Part shown: in pieces, positions 22,492 through 34,815 of the stretch
How positions within the stretch are numbered: position 1 is the stretch's first letter
How the letters are laid out: each line of letters opens with the position of its first letter
Source: Dallia pectoralis
Lineage: Eukaryota > Chordata > Actinopteri > Esociformes > Umbridae
Direction: 5' to 3'
NCBI GenBank assembly: GCA_029465975.1
Contig: CM055744.1
Coordinates: forward strand, 2,865,552-2,929,551
Length of the DNA stretch: 64,000 nt
Program-made: the position numbers and the translations under genes
The notes under the pieces: model-generated
The model's database searches: none
What the model was told of the DNA's origin: nothing
Seen by the model: only the letters and a program-made list of their open reading frames with translations

Positions 22492-22713
22492 CAAAGACAA
22501 GACCAAACACAGGGAGCCTATATGCAATATTAATGAGGGAATGGGTACCAGGTGTGTCTAATGCTGAGACATGACCAAACACAGGGAGCCTACATACGAT
22601 AATAATGAGGGAATGGGCACCAGGTGTTTGTAATGATGAGACATGACCAAACACAGGAGCCTACATACTATAATAATGAGGGAATGGTCACCAGGTGTGT
22701 GTAATGATGAGAC
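22492..22713. repeat. ~80-bp tandem repeat, 3 copies
   Basis: Three copies of a block starting GACCAAACACAGGGAGCCTA and ending CCAGGTGTGTGTAATGATGA, with one-base and two-base differences. Confidence 0.85.
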
Positions 22714-23195
22714 ACTCGTTCAGAATGCTGCTGCTAGAATGTTAACAAAAACTAAGAGAACCGAACACATCACTCCGGTTCTTAAATCTTTGCACTAGCT
22801 TCCGGTCAGTTACAGAATAGATTTTAATGTTTTGCTGGTAGTCTATACATTTTTGAACGGTCTGGGCCCTGAATACATTTCTGATATGTTTGACGATTAT
22901 AAACCAAGCAGGGCACTCAGATCATGGCCAGGTTCTGAAGACCTGAGAGCTCTAGAAGACTGGGGGGTTCTGAAGACTTCTTGGCCAGGTTCAGTAGACC
23001 TGAAAAGGTTCTGAAGACCTTTTGAATAAATATGTAAAATGTACACAGTTAATACTGCCATGTAATGTTTTACGTAATGCCAGTAAAAATGTAAATGTAT
23101 TTTTTATTATTTTATTATTATTTTCCTCTGTAAAGCTCATTGAATTGCTTCTATATATGAAGTGTGCTATATAAATAAACTTGCTTGCTTTGTAG
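22712..23195 (+). mobile_element. L2-type LINE 3' fragment
   Basis: From 22714 the translation reads VQNAAARMLT and, after the TAG near 22796, a frame with FNVLLVVYTFLNGLGPEYIS. This is the conserved C-terminus after the reverse transcriptase in L2-clade LINEs. The 3' UTR ends with TGTGCTATATAAATAAACTT and a CTTG tail (23165-23191), the usual L2 terminus. It is strongly 5'-truncated and inactive. Confidence 0.8.
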
Positions 23196-25715
23196 AGACA
23201 AATGCTGACGCCTGCCCCTAGATGGCGGTAGAATGGCTTGGGGGGAAATGTGACATGTTTCTAATACAACACTTGTGTTTAGCTTCCTATAGTGTCACTA
23301 TATGTTCATATGTATCTGTTCATCATGATTTTGCCCTCTATATTCCTTGCAATAGGCTATTGCTATCTTGTCCTAATAATAAAGCAGCATATTATCTTGC
23401 ATAGCATGACAACAATTGTTGCTGCGATTAACACATTACTGGTCTCCTGTAATTCTGGCTTGTGTTTGTGTGTTGTGGCTGGAAATAAACTTTTACCTTT
23501 GTTAACTACTCCTCTCTCTCTAACAAGGGGCACTAGCCCCTAGCAACTAGCCAGCTTTTACTAACATTGTTAGTCTTCCACTTTCCAGAGGTGCTCATTT
23601 ACATAAAAAACTTGCTGAGGAGATGGACGTTTCAATGTTCACTATCATCCCATGGAAGAGATTTGTAAGAAAACACAATCTAAAAAACTATTCTGCAAGA
23701 ATCTACAAAGAACCTAAGCTTTAATAGTCTGGTTGACTCATATGTTTTAATCATGTTACCAGCCCCATTTTGCCATAAATAATTTACTACAAATTGATCC
23801 AGCACAATGATGCAACAGCCTCAGATATGTTGCTTCAGTTCACTCAGTAAGCTGAGAATGGACATAGCATATGTGCCAGTACAGGAGCGCAGTGAATATA
23901 AAGCAGGCAGAACAGCACAGGTAAGTGACCAGCCAGAGATAGAACAGGACCGAGTACTCATGCCATTATACACTCCCATCACAACAAGTTCACAGTTATT
24001 GGTTGAATACACAGGCAAATGTCATGGTGGGGTGGTGCAGAACACAGGGTTTACTTCCCGAATGATACTGCAGTAGAAGACCATATCAATGAACATACAT
24101 AAAATATTTAAATCAATAATATATATTGAAACAATAACAATAGGAACATTCTAACAAAAACAATAACATTAACCTCTGTATTTGTGTTTCCCTTGGTAAA
24201 GATAAGCAGAAGGAAATTTGTATTTAAACGATTATGATTAATATTTAATTTACGAAGAGGACAAAAGGTCAGAGAACAAACAAATAAAATAATACAAAAG
24301 GTTGTAGACCTTCATAAATAAGAAAGTAAACGTTTGACGAATTAAAAATAACCACCTCCATTAATCCGGGGGGAGGTGGGGGGTTGCTGGATGTTTGCTT
24401 GTCACAGTTGAGGTAGTCGATTAGGGCAATCATTAACATCCTGCTGGAAACAGGTTACAGTTTTATTGTTGATCATGTAACACTAGTTTTGTGTAGTTAT
24501 TGTCACATTGGGTTTGAGAGTCTTACTAGAGTTTATAATTAGTCATTAGTTGACACAATACACATTACAACAACCTTTTTTATACAATCCTGGTGAACGC
24601 TAAAATGAATCAGGTTATTTTTCGAAGTTGTTTTCAGAAGTGACCCAATGACATCGTAACATATCCCTGTATCTCACATCTCCTCCAGTACAGATCGCTT
24701 TTATCACAGCCTCACTGGAGCCAGAGCCCACTGATAAAAAGACTAGAGTCAATTCAAAGCCGTGGACCTGCAGGGAACTTCCTCACTGGTTGCCAAGTGT
24801 CAAAAGCTGGTTTCAAAAACACTGAAGAAATTGTAACATTTATCCTACGTTTCTGGTCGGAAATTGTGCCATGCGTTTGTTTGCTGATTGATATGCCACA
24901 TTATGTCAACATTACTCAAGGACTTTTGTAAGAGAGATTTGGCTAATGTATCATATTGCAGTAAACCCATACAGACCGGTGTTGGTACTTGTAGTAGAGA
25001 AAGACACCCCAGATCAATGGCTTAGTGTTTGAGGCATAAAAGGAGCAATGTGCCTGAGAGAAAGCCTGTTTTTCTGTGCTCCTGCTAAATGCAGCTGGCT
25101 GGGGGGGACACCAGAATGCACTGATGCCCTGCTTTATTTGGCTTTATTTACATGTGAGTATTTAGGCAAACACTTTCTCCAGAGCAATTTACAGCACCAT
25201 TGTGTGGTGTACATTTTGTTATATTTTTTTCACACTGCTTTTGAAGAAAACAACTTACTGTAATCATTAACAAATGGCTAGGTAATTAGCCAGGTAACCA
25301 ACAGGGTGGTCAAACAATACAACATCGGTCAATGTGTTTAGAGGACAGGTGGCTTGCGCTCTTGTGTAACGTAGATGATGCCTATTGAAACTTTTGTATG
25401 TAAACATGTCGAAACAAATCTTTATTTTACTATAGAGTTTAGGCTGAGGAGTTGTCTTGGCTTCATTATTTCCAAAACTGAAGGTCTGGAAGAACCATAC
25501 CAGACTTTCAGAGGATTGACACAATTTGGTGGTATTGCCTCATATTATTTACTGTTGAAAGTTAGTTTTGTGACAAAATAACAATGGCAATGTTTTTATC
25601 CAGTATAATATATGCCTACTTATCAATGTCATCATTTTACTTCCAAGCCCATAATGTGTAATATATAGAAAATATCAAAAGGCCCATGTGATGTTTTTAA
25701 CATCTGTTTTAAGTC
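23196..25715. other. no gene recognised; possible Tc1-like HTH relic
   Basis: Near 23600-23720 a frame reads KLAEEMDVSMFTI and WKRFVRK, reminiscent of a transposase helix-turn-helix, but it is too short to assign. The open frames at 23807-24076, 25048-25263 and 25375-25581 are unrecognised. The rest is AT-rich and unremarkable. Confidence 0.35.
23215..23228 (+). promoter_or_regulatory. CTCF/YY1-like motif
   Basis: CCCCTAGATGGCGG matches a CTCF core at 13 of 14 degenerate positions and contains AGATGGCGG. This is a motif match only. Confidence 0.2.
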
Positions 25716-27785
25716 ATTTACATTTTGCGCATTTAGCAGACGCTCTTATCCAGAGCGACTTACAATAAGTGCAGGCATTTCACATATAGCTAAAACACAC
25801 ATCAAAAAGGCAATAAGTACATTGTTCCTGGGTGGGTGCAGGGGGAAGTGCTAGAGATAGAAGAATGATTCGGTAGTGAAGTTTCAAACGGTCGAGAGTT
25901 GTGGAGCTCCATTCATGGAGCTACTGGAGGTACAATTTGAAGAGGAATGTTTTTAGACGTTTTTTGAAGAGAGTCCGATGATCTGTTCCACCATAGCGGG
26001 GCAAGAACGAAGAACAATTTAGACTGAGCAGATCGAGAGTTGACCTCCCGTAGGGATGGCACTACCAAGACGCCTGAGGTGGCAGAACGAAGTGCTTGCG
26101 TGGGTGTGTACGGCTTGATTAGTGACTGGATGTAGGAGGGGGCGGTTCCTCTTGTTGCCCCATAGGCTAGCACCATGGTTTTGTAGTGGATGCGTGCTTC
26201 GACCGGGAGCCAGTGTAGTGTGCGGAACAGCTGAGTGACATGGGAGAACTTTGGTAGATTGAAGATCAGGCGGGCTGCTGCATTTTGAATGAGTTGCAGG
26301 GGTTTGATGGCGCACACTGGGAGACCAGCCAGAAGGGAGTTGCAGTAGTCGAGACGGGAGATGATAAGTGCCTGGATCAGCACTTGTGCGGCTTCCTGCG
26401 TAAGATACGGCCTTACTTTCCGAATGTTGTAGAGCATGTACCTGCAAGACCGGGACACCGCCTTGATGTGTGCAGAAAATGAGAGGGAGTTGTCAAGGGT
26501 CACGCCAAGGTTTTTCCCACATTGGGTAGCAGGGACTGTGACGTTGTCCACCGTAATGGACAGATCCTGGAGCGGGCAGGCTCTTCCTTTGAAGAAGAGC
26601 AGTTCAGTTTTACCTAGGTTGAGTTTCAGATGGTGTGCAGACATCCAGGCCGAGATGTCAGTCAGACATGCAGAGATACGGGATGCCACCTGGGTTTCAG
26701 ACTGTGGGAATGAGAAAATAGTTGGGTATCATCAGCATAGCAGTGATAGGAGAGGCCATGTGAGGATATGACAGAGCCAAGAGACCGGGTGTATAAGGAG
26801 AAAAGGAGAGGGCCTAGGACCGATCCTTGGGGACCCCAGTGACCAGGGGCTGCATGTTCGACGGCGAGCCTCGCCACACCACCTGGTAAAAACGGTCCGA
26901 CAAGTACGAGGAAAACCAGGAATGCACTGCTCCTGAGATCCCCAGGTCAGAGAGGGTGGAGAGCAGGATCTGATGGTTTACTGTGTCGAAGGCAGCAGAT
27001 AGGTCTAGTAGAATGAGAACAGAGGAGAGAGAGTTGGCTTGGGCCTTGCGTAGGGCTTCAGTTACACAGAGCAGCGCTGTTTCAGTTGAGTGGCCCGTCT
27101 TGAATCCTGACTGGTTAGGGTCCAGGAGATTGTTCTGCGAGAGGTAGGAGGACAGTTGGTCAGCTACGACGCGTTCAAGCGTTTTGGAAAGGAAGGACAA
27201 CAGGGACACAGGTCTGTAGTTGTTGACATCCGACGGGTCGAGAGACGGTTTCTTGAGGAGCGGAGTCACTCTGGCCATCTTGAAGTCAGAAGGGACACAT
27301 CCTGAGGTTAGAGAAGTGTTTATTAGAGATGTGAGATATGGAAGAAGGTCCGTGGAGATGGACTGGAGGAGCGGGGAAGGGATAGGGTCAAGCGGGCATG
27401 TTGTCGGACGGCTGGATTGGAGCAGTTGCAGGGTGACTTCCGGACTGAGCGTGGAGAAGGAACTCAGACCAGGGACAGAGTCAGTGTGAGGGGAAATAGC
27501 GATTTCTGACGAATGGGTGAATGATGCTCGAATGTTGTCCACTTTCTGTTGAAAGTGGGTAAGAAAGTTGTCAGCTGAAAGGGACGATGACGGAGGAGGT
27601 GGAGGAGGGGTGAGGAGTGTAGAGAAGGTGGAGAAGAGCTTTTTAGAGTTGGAAGCGGAGTCCTGGAATTTCCGGTGATAGAAAGCAGCTTTAGCGGTGG
27701 TCAGATTAGAGTTGAAGGCGGTGAGGAGGGACTGGAGGGAAGCCAAGTCACTTTGAATTTTGGTGGATCTCCATTTCCATTTACT
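25716..27785 (-). mobile_element. L2-clade LINE, 5'-truncated
   Basis: The minus strand carries endonuclease-distal and RT coding sequence (27746-25913), then a 3' UTR ending near 25718 with GTAAGTCGCTCTGGATAAGA and GCGTCTGCTAAATG, the terminal hairpin-like tail of fish L2 elements and L2-tailed SINEs. The 5' end is cut at about 27780, inside the start of a minisatellite. No long poly-A is present, as expected for the clade. Confidence 0.85.
25913..27746 (-). pseudogene. LINE reverse transcriptase ORF2 fragment, two frameshifts
   Basis: Motifs in order: NNYRPVSLLSFLSK, LDLSAAFDTVNH, GVP...SVLGPLLFSL, YADDTQLF (catalytic YADD near 26740), LNLGKTELLFF, LDYCNSLLAGLP, QNAAARLIFNLPK and HWLPVEARIHYK. 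A one-base shift lies near 26820 between GVP and SVLGP, and another near 26700 after YADDTQLF. The N-terminal endonuclease is missing. The enzyme would copy element RNA at nicked DNA. Confidence 0.88.
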
Positions 27786-28175
27786 CCTGTGTTAAGTAAT
27801 TTGCCCCTGTGTTATATAAATAGCCCTGTATAAAGTAATTAGCTCCTGTGTAAATTGGATCCCGTGTAAAGCTATTTGTCATTGAATGACATTAAAGGCC
27901 CCTGTGTAATGTTATTAGCCATTGTGCAAAGTCATAAAAGCCCTCTGTAAAGTCATTAGCTCGAGTGTAAAGTCATAAAAGCCTTTTGTAAAGTCATTAG
28001 CTTATCTGTAAAGTCTTTAGACCCTCACTGTAAAGTCATTAGCTCGTATGTAAAGTCTTTAGACCCTCATTGTAAAGTCATTAGCTTGTGGGTGAAGTTT
28101 TTAGATCCTCATTGTAAAGTAACTAGCTCGTGTGTGTGTGTAGTTTTTAGACCCTCATTGTAATGAAATTAGCTT
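27786..28175. repeat. minisatellite (~36 bp), left half
   Basis: Degenerate units such as GTAAAGTCATTAGCTCGTGT and CTTTAGACCCTCATT become more regular toward the right. The array is split by the LTR element at 28181-30975 and resumes at 30981. Confidence 0.85.
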
Positions 28176-28180
28176 GTGTG

Positions 28181-28556
28181 TGTCACGAGTGGTGAGTAAG
28201 TGTACTGCACTGTCTGGTTTCGGGTGCACCCTTTCCTGGTTTGTGTTGGTTACAGCTGTTGGGGATTTGCAATCACTGGGCTATAAAGGGGATTGCTAGA
28301 TGTCACTCGTTGCGCTTCATTGTTACATGTCACAGTATGATAGAGGTGAGTGTTTGTTTGTGCATTAGGATTGGTTTTGGGAACTGTATATTTATAAGAC
28401 GCTACATATGCGCACTTTCATTTCAGTTTAGCCATTTAGCCTTTTGTCGCCGTTTTCGGTTTGTTTTGTGTTTGATGAAATAAACCTTGTCTTGAAACGG
28501 ATTATTTACGACTCTGCACATGGCTTCCTACACTACACCCTGGGACAGCCGTGACA
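28181..28556 (+). repeat. 5' LTR, family A
   Basis: TG...CA ends (TGTCACGAGT ... CCGTGACA). TATAAA lies at 28282-28287, the predicted RNA start at about 28312, and AATAAA at 28479-28484. The last 37 bp encode the start of the element ORF (ATG at 28520). Confidence 0.92.
28312..28321 (+). promoter_or_regulatory. predicted RNA 5' end, complementary to the PBS
   Basis: GCGCTTCATT starts 30 bp downstream of the first base of TATAAA. It is the exact reverse complement of AATGAAGCGC at 28558-28567. Confidence 0.6.
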
Positions 28557-28557
28557 G

Positions 28558-28567
28558 AATGAAGCGC
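28558..28567 (+). promoter_or_regulatory. self-priming primer-binding site, family A
   Basis: AATGAAGCGC begins one base after the LTR border and pairs over 10 nt with the predicted RNA 5' end at 28312-28321. This geometry is that of Tf1/sushi elements. I did not test tRNA 3' ends. Confidence 0.6.
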
Positions 28568-30164
28568 CAACCAAGCCAGCAGAGTCGGACAATGAGTGGA
28601 TTCTGCGGGGGGGCAAGCTATAGCGCCCCGTCGGATGAAGCTCACCGTCACCCCACGGAGCGGTGGGAGTGGAATCGGCCGGAGACACCACAGGAGCGGT
28701 GGTTACGTCTCCGGCCGTATGCTGTATATGAACCATCTTTGCAGCATTCAGGGTCAGTGACAATGGGTCCGCGGGCCTTCTATGAAGGCAAGAGGACATC
28801 CCGGAGGCGCCCCAAAGTAATTTTTGGGGGGGAGCTAACGGGGTGTTCAAGGAGGTCCGCGGAGAGAACACCCACGACCCTGGTGCTGCCACAGCAACCA
28901 CCCACTGCTCCGGGGCTGCAGCCAGAGCCAGAAAGAGCTCTGGAGCTACAGCAAAAACCCCAGCTCCAACAGGGCTATGACCCTTTCCGGCCACCAACCT
29001 CCAGGGCCCAGAGACCACCTAAGGGCCTGGAGTGCCAGCCGCCCGAGGTGATTAGGAGATGGTGGGGGGTGTGGTTCACCCTACAGGACCAGCCTCTCCC
29101 ACTCCAGCGTGAGTGCCTAGATGAGCCCCTCCCACCATTGCTTAAGTGCCCTGAGCGGCTCCTCCCTCCTCAACGTGAGTGCCCGGATGAGTGGCCCCTC
29201 CCCCCTCAGCATGAGGCCTTGGAGTCGTCCCTCCCCCCTCAGCATGAGCGTGTCGACGAGTCGTCCCTCCCCCCTCAGCATGAGCGTGTCGACGAGTGGC
29301 CCCTCCCCCCTCAGCATGAGCGTGTCGACGAGTGGCCCCTCCCCCCTCAGCATGAGCGTGTCGACGAGTGGCCCCTCCCCCTCAGCATGAGGCCTTGGAG
29401 TCGTCCCTCCCCCTCAGCATGAGCGTGTCGACGAGTGGCCCCTCCCCCTCAGCATGAGGCCTTGGAGTCGTCCCTCCCCCCTCAGCATGAGCGTGTCGAC
29501 GAGTGGCCCCTCCCCCCTCAGCATGAGCGTGTCGACGAGTGGCCCCTCCCCCCTCAGCATGAGTGTGTCGACGAGTGGCTCCTCCCCCCTCAGCATGAGT
29601 GTGTCGACGAGTGGCTCCTCCTTCCTCCGCCAGAGTTTCAGGATTGGCCGCTCCCACCTCCGCCTGAGCTCCCGAAGTGTCATCTCCCTCCTCTGCCAGA
29701 GCTCCCAGAGCGTCCTCGCCTGCCAGAGCTTCCAGAGCGTCCTTGCCTGCCAGAGCTCCCAGAGCGTCCTTGCCTGCCAGAGCTCCCAGAGCGTCCTTGC
29801 CTGCCAGAGCTCCCAGAGCGTCCTTGCCTGCCAGAGCTCCCAGAGCAGAGCTCCCCTCCTTGCCTGCCAGAGCTCCCAGAGCGTCCTTGCCTGCCAGAGC
29901 TCCCAGAGCGTCCTTGCCTGCCAGAGCTCCCAGAGCGTCCTTGCCTGCCAGAGCTCCCAGAGCGTCACCGCCTGCCAGAGCTCCCAGAGCGTCACCGCCT
30001 GCCAGAGCTCCCAGAGCGTCACCGCCTGCCAGAGCTCCCAGAGCGTCACCGCCTGCCAGAGCTCCCAGAGCGTCACCGCCTGCCAGAGCTCCCAGAGCGT
30101 CACCGCCTGCCAGAGCTCCCAGAGCGTCACCGCCTGCCAGAGCTCCCAGAGCGTCACCGCCTGA

Positions 30165-30420
30165 TATGGCGGAGACTACGCCGCCTGAAATGGCGGAGAC
30201 TACGCCGCCTGAAATGGCGGAGACTACGCCGCCTGAAATGGCGGAGACTACGCCGCCTGAAATGGCGGAGACTACGCCGCCTGAAATGGCGGAGACTACG
30301 CCGCCTGAAATGGCCGCCGCCACGCCGCCTGAAATGGCCGCCGCCACGCCCACGTCGATGGCCGCCGCCACGCCAACCACGATGGCCGCCGCCACGTCCA
30401 CCAAGATGGCGGAAGCCTTG
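30165..30420 (+). repeat. 24-bp repeats with ATGGCGG/ATGGCCG cores
   Basis: About eleven units of the type GAAATGGCGGAGACTACGCC, the later ones GATGGCCGCCGCCACG and finally AAGATGGCGGAAG. Several fit the YY1 core (AANATGGCGG). Confidence 0.85.
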
Positions 30421-30599
30421 CCGCACAAGACGGCGATCGGGCCACCAAGGCCCTTTAAGGGCTGGACCTGCTGTCTGGGACTAACCCTTTGGGTGTGACA
30501 GTGGGTCCTTGCCTGTTGCTCCCTTGTTTTTTTTTGGTGTGTTGTTGTTAATGTTGGTTCTTGTTGGCTATCTGGGAGCTAGCCTTAAGTGGGGGGTAC

Positions 30600-30975
30600 T
30601 GTCACGAGTGGTGAGTAAGTGTACTGCACTGTCTGGTTTCGGGTGCACCCTTTCCTGGTTTGTGTTGGTTACAGCTGTTGGGGATTTGCAATCACTGGGC
30701 TATAAAGGGGATTGCTAGATGTCACTCGTTGCGCTTCATTGTTACATGTCACAGTATGATAGAGGTGAGTGTTTGTTTGTGCATTAGGATTGGTTTTGGG
30801 AACTGTATATTTATAAGACGCTACATATGCGCACTTTCATTTCAGTTTAGCCATTTAGCCTTTTGTCGCCGTTTTCGGTTTGTTTTGTGTTTGATGAAAT
30901 AAACCTTGTCTTGAAACGGATTATTTACGACTCTGCACATGGCTTCCTACACTACACCCTGGGACAGCCGTGACA
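30600..30975 (+). repeat. 3' LTR, family A
   Basis: It has the same length as the 5' LTR and no difference found by eye. The same TATAAA (30701-30706) and AATAAA are present. It is followed by the GTGTG duplication. Confidence 0.92.
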
Positions 30976-30980
30976 GTGTG

Positions 30981-31215
30981 TAAAGTCTTTAGACCCTCAT
31001 TGTAATGTCATTAGCTTGTGTAAAGTCTTTTTACCATCATTGTAAAGTCATTCTCTTGTGTAAAATCTTTAGACCCCCATTGTAAAGTCATTAGCTCGTG
31101 TGTAAAGTAATTAGACCCTCATTGTAAAGTCATTAGCTCGTGTGTAAAGTAATTAGACCCTCATTGTAAAGTCATTAGCTCGTGTGTAAAGTATTTAGAC
31201 CCTCATTGTAAAGTC
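30981..31215. repeat. minisatellite (~36 bp), right half
   Basis: Continuation of the array at 27786-28175: TAAAGTCATTAGCTCGTGTG and AGACCCTCATTG alternate, with five or six good units. Confidence 0.88.
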
Positions 31216-32095
31216 ACTGGTTTTTCCTTGTGTAGTCACGTAATCAGTTCTGAATTCAGTCCCTAGATATGAGAGCTCCCTAGGGTATCCACGCCCCATT
31301 GTGTGGTGTTGAAGAGGAGGAGCCGGTCTGTGGCTTTCTCTCAGCAGGGACAACATCATATGATCACTGCTTGGAATGTATTAAACACAAAAGTCTTCAT
31401 ATTAAACATTTTTGAGGATTTTCGACAACACTTATGTAACAGGAGATGAATGTACACAATCTTTTGCAATATGTTAAACTCTGGCCCAGCCCTGGCAGTC
31501 ATGGTTCAGTATAGAAAATGGGCTTGGAAAAGCATGAAGCCTGGGTTGGGCTGTACAGGGATAGGTTATGTTGCATCGACGTTAAAGTGTTAACAGAAAA
31601 TAGCATCTAGGAGTGAAAGAATGGATGGTTCTGTAATACTAACTGGAATTGCTGATCTGTTACCCAAATACTGCAGTGAGTAGTGCATGGTATTGATCCT
31701 GTATAGCTGGAGAGGGATACAGAGGAATCTATGTTTTAGTTCTTTTCTTGTTTTCATCCACATTCTATTTCATCACATTCATCCACATACCCCCACCTTA
31801 TTTTTATGTATCTGCAAGAACATCAAAGCTCTTTAGATTCTGTTTCAATAGCATAGGACTGTAGCCTGAATGCCTTTAACATCCTGTGTGTTTTATGTGC
31901 AATAGTATAGCTATTGGGGGCTATTTGAGACAATGTGTGAATATATCCATCCATGGAACTAGATTGGACTGGACCCCACCGGAAGTATGTACTTTTTCAC
32001 TATGGGCTGGGACCCTTTACAGACAGTTGGAAAATGTTTACTCTTAATACCAGAATGAAGTTATCATATTATATCCTTAATCTGTGTGTACTTGG
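31216..32095. other. no gene recognised
   Basis: Unique-looking AT-rich sequence. No coding homology or repeat was seen. Confidence 0.5.
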
Positions 32096-32099
32096 TGTA

Positions 32100-32470
32100 T
32101 TATATACTGAGACTATGTGTAAACAATGTGTATGATACGATGAGGTTGTGTGTAAACAAGGTGTATGATATGATGAGGTTGTGTGTAAACAATGTGTATG
32201 ATACGATGAGGTTGTGTGTAAACAAGGTGTATGATATGATGAGGTTGTGTGTAAACAATGTGTATGACATGATGAGGTTGTGTGTGTAAACAATGTGTAT
32301 GATATGATGAGGGTCTTGTGTAAACAATGTGTATGATATGATGAGGTTCTGTGTAAACAATGTGTATGATATGATGAGGTTCTGTGTAAACAATGTGTAT
32401 GATATGATGAGGTTGTGCGTAAACACTGTGTATGACATGATGAGACTGTGTTTAAACAAGGTGTATATGA
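32100..32470. repeat. 33-bp minisatellite, ~11 copies
   Basis: Units of the type GATGAGGTTGTGTGTAAACA followed by ATGTGTATGATAT. Because the period is a multiple of three, frames stay open on both strands. I consider none a gene. Confidence 0.9.
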
Positions 32471-34810
32471 TGACATTCTAATAGCACTGCTGCACTAAAA
32501 CAAATCCTTACATCTACATGGGTAATTGAAACACGTAGAGACAGCGGACGGGGGGGGGGATGGGAAGAGTAGATCTTAACAGGCTCTGCAGGCAGTGTTG
32601 TTGTTGGCCAGACCTAGGCTGCCGTCTTCCCCCCTGCTGGGGCGCAGAGTCCAGGATGTATCGTCTCACTTCCTGTGCAGCTGTGTGACAAAAGAATCGT
32701 GTCCAGGGCCATGCCAGACGAATGAGCGTGGCTGGTGGAGCTTGACTAGGCGTGTCCCCTCTCAACCCACCCCCCGTCCCCACCCCCTTCAAACCCCGGG
32801 AGGAGGTTAACAGAGTGTACGCTGTTGTGAACTGTATACTTTCTCCCTTTCTTTTTTGCCGCAGTGATGGGTGCAGCCATGAGTTTTTCCTATTCTGACC
32901 GGGGGGGACATGCAAATGATCGGGCGGTTTGACATTTGTATTGTCATCCTGATCCTTCCTCTAAACTGGCTTGAGGTTTATATTATAACCTGTATCATCT
33001 CTCAGAATTGGCTCGATGTTTTGGCACTGATCCATCCTGAAACCTACTCTGAGCCTTCCAAAGTCATCTTACATGGATTGGTAAAACCTCCACAAAGAAA
33101 TACTACTAATTTCATAGTTCAAATAAGATATGGGAGTGAAATTAATTTTTTATTGAAAATAAATTAACCTGGTAAATAAAGTACATTTAAAGGAACTGTT
33201 GCCTTTTGAAGCAGATGTTTTGAGATCCTGATTTTGGTTTAATTCAGGGAAAAAAGACCCTGATAAAATATAGATTAACCTGATACAAACAACAAAGTCA
33301 TCATCTTGACTGTATTTATATATAAAATGACTTATATTATTATTTCCAGAATCATGTCTTATGGACGTAATAACAGAGTCGTTGACTAATTACAATGTGC
33401 ATGGTTTTAGCAGTTCAGTGGTCTGCAGTACCACCAGCTGCCTGCCAAACAGGTCTTTGCTCACAGCAACGTGCAGGCTGCTCTATGGGTGTCATATCTC
33501 AGGGTGGGTTGACGGATTTTCCACTCTCCGCTCTACTTTGGGGGCCCTGGGGCTAGCCAGTCTCTAGACAGATGGTTTGCTTACGGCAATGGACCAATGC
33601 TTCAGTGTAAATTCCGGCGCCAGTTGAGACACGGTGGAAAAGTATGAAATGGAAAATGCATCACTTGTAATGACACGGTCATATCTGTGTGTTGTCCTAG
33701 CTAAACATGAGGGAAATCCCTACCCACACCTGTCCCGTTTTACGTTCTCCCTTCCACATGCCGTTGCCTTGAAAAAGCTGGTCTGGGGTCTGATTCATCC
33801 ATGAACAGGTCTATGGGGCTAAGTACTTGTTAAGGGCCCGAGCTCTGTCGTCGGTCTTATAGAACCAGGACAAAGAATGAGTGAGACTTTCTGTTTACGT
33901 ACAACTGAGCGGCTCTGCACGACACCACGACTCCAAGTCTGCAGACGATTGGCCAATTAGGCCTGGTAACCCACAGAGATGAGTCAGCCAATAGAGAGGA
34001 GGTAAGCAGACCGGCATGGTGGTTGCAGGTCGACAACTTCTCCCTCACCGTCAGCAAAACAACTGATCCAGCACTGATCCACAGGATGCGACAGCAACGC
34101 TACTCTCTAAGGGGACTTGAGAAATGTGTCATGGCACCATAAGTCCCCTTTAAACACTCTTGTCCCATTGAGATCATACTGACACAGGGTCCTCCAGAGC
34201 GTAGTGAATTTGAATCCCACTCATTCATGCACGTCTATCCGACCAACGTTGTGTGACAAAATGTTTGCCGTATTGTCAAGGACACTTTACACCCCAGACA
34301 CACAATGTATCAAAGCACATGTTCTCATTTGAAGGACGCTGAGACAGTTTCTACCTGCAAGTCCTTCCTGAACACCTGACCCGGTCTAACCATGCACTTC
34401 AACGGAGTTGAACACAGTTGACTCCGTTTCTCCCGGAATAGCCTCACGCTACGCTAGGCCTGGTGAAATCAAGTCGAAAACATTGGAGCGGTGGAACATA
34501 GTTTACATGGTAACAACTCAAAATGTGCCAACTCAATCAAATGCCTTGCTTAGGCTGAGCTTCAAAAATCTGGTCAAGGCTACAAGAGATACAGCATAAT
34601 GCAAAGACAGCAAAGTGACATCATCATTTTACTCCGGACACGACTTTCCACCTGTTAGCTAAGCTGTTGTGACAGCATCAGCCTTAATATAATTTGAAGG
34701 CATAATGTTCCTGCTTAACCAGATTTACGGAAACTGATTTTGGATTTGTTTTTACTTACCCAGAGATAGATAAAACATTTTTATGTGAGTGTGTGAAGTT
34801 TGGAACGTTT
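32471..34810. other. no gene recognised
   Basis: A 133-codon minus-strand frame at 32514-32915 and shorter ones at 32910-33167 and 33361-33567 resemble nothing known to me. AAATTAACCTGGTAAATAAA at about 33163-33182 resembles a LINE 3' tail. Confidence 0.4.
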
Positions 34811-34815
34811 AACAA

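Larger units (their letters stand above)
28520..30498 (+). pseudogene. tandem-repeat proline-rich ORF of family A element
   Basis: The ATG at 28520 is inside the 5' LTR (MASYTTPWDSRD ends at the LTR border). About 200 residues of unique, W/R/P-rich sequence follow. Then come 36-bp repeats (PPQHERVDEWPL, 29190-29620), 27-bp repeats (LPELPERPC/ERHR, 29690-30160) and 24-bp repeats (MAETTPPE, 30165-30420), ending near 30498. One-base differences in C-runs near 29370-29450 shift the frame, so the product is split: 28520-29422 and 29435-30484 are in different frames, and the third repeat block makes most sense in a third (29677-30498). No homology to gag was seen. Function is unknown; packaging or spacer roles are conjecture. 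Confidence 0.6.
28181..30975 (+). mobile_element. complete non-autonomous LTR retrotransposon (family A)
   Basis: Two 376-bp LTRs (28181-28556 and 30600-30975), alike at every base I compared, bound a 2-kb interior. The target duplication is GTGTG at 28176-28180 and 30976-30980. Removing the element restores the surrounding minisatellite unit. A G-run polypurine tract (30591-30596) plus TAC precedes the 3' LTR. No gag, protease, RT or integrase is encoded; the interior is one tandem-repeat coding region. It must therefore have been mobilised by another element's enzymes. Identical LTRs imply a recent insertion. Confidence 0.93.

Noticed and set aside
28533..29018. Minus-strand 161-codon frame in family A
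   Set aside because: Opposite to the element's coding strand, and with no recognisable domain.
28241..30902. Identical 80-codon ORFs at 28241-28483 and 30660-30902
   Set aside because: They are the same stretch of the two LTRs. Identity reflects LTR duplication, and the frame crosses the predicted RNA start.
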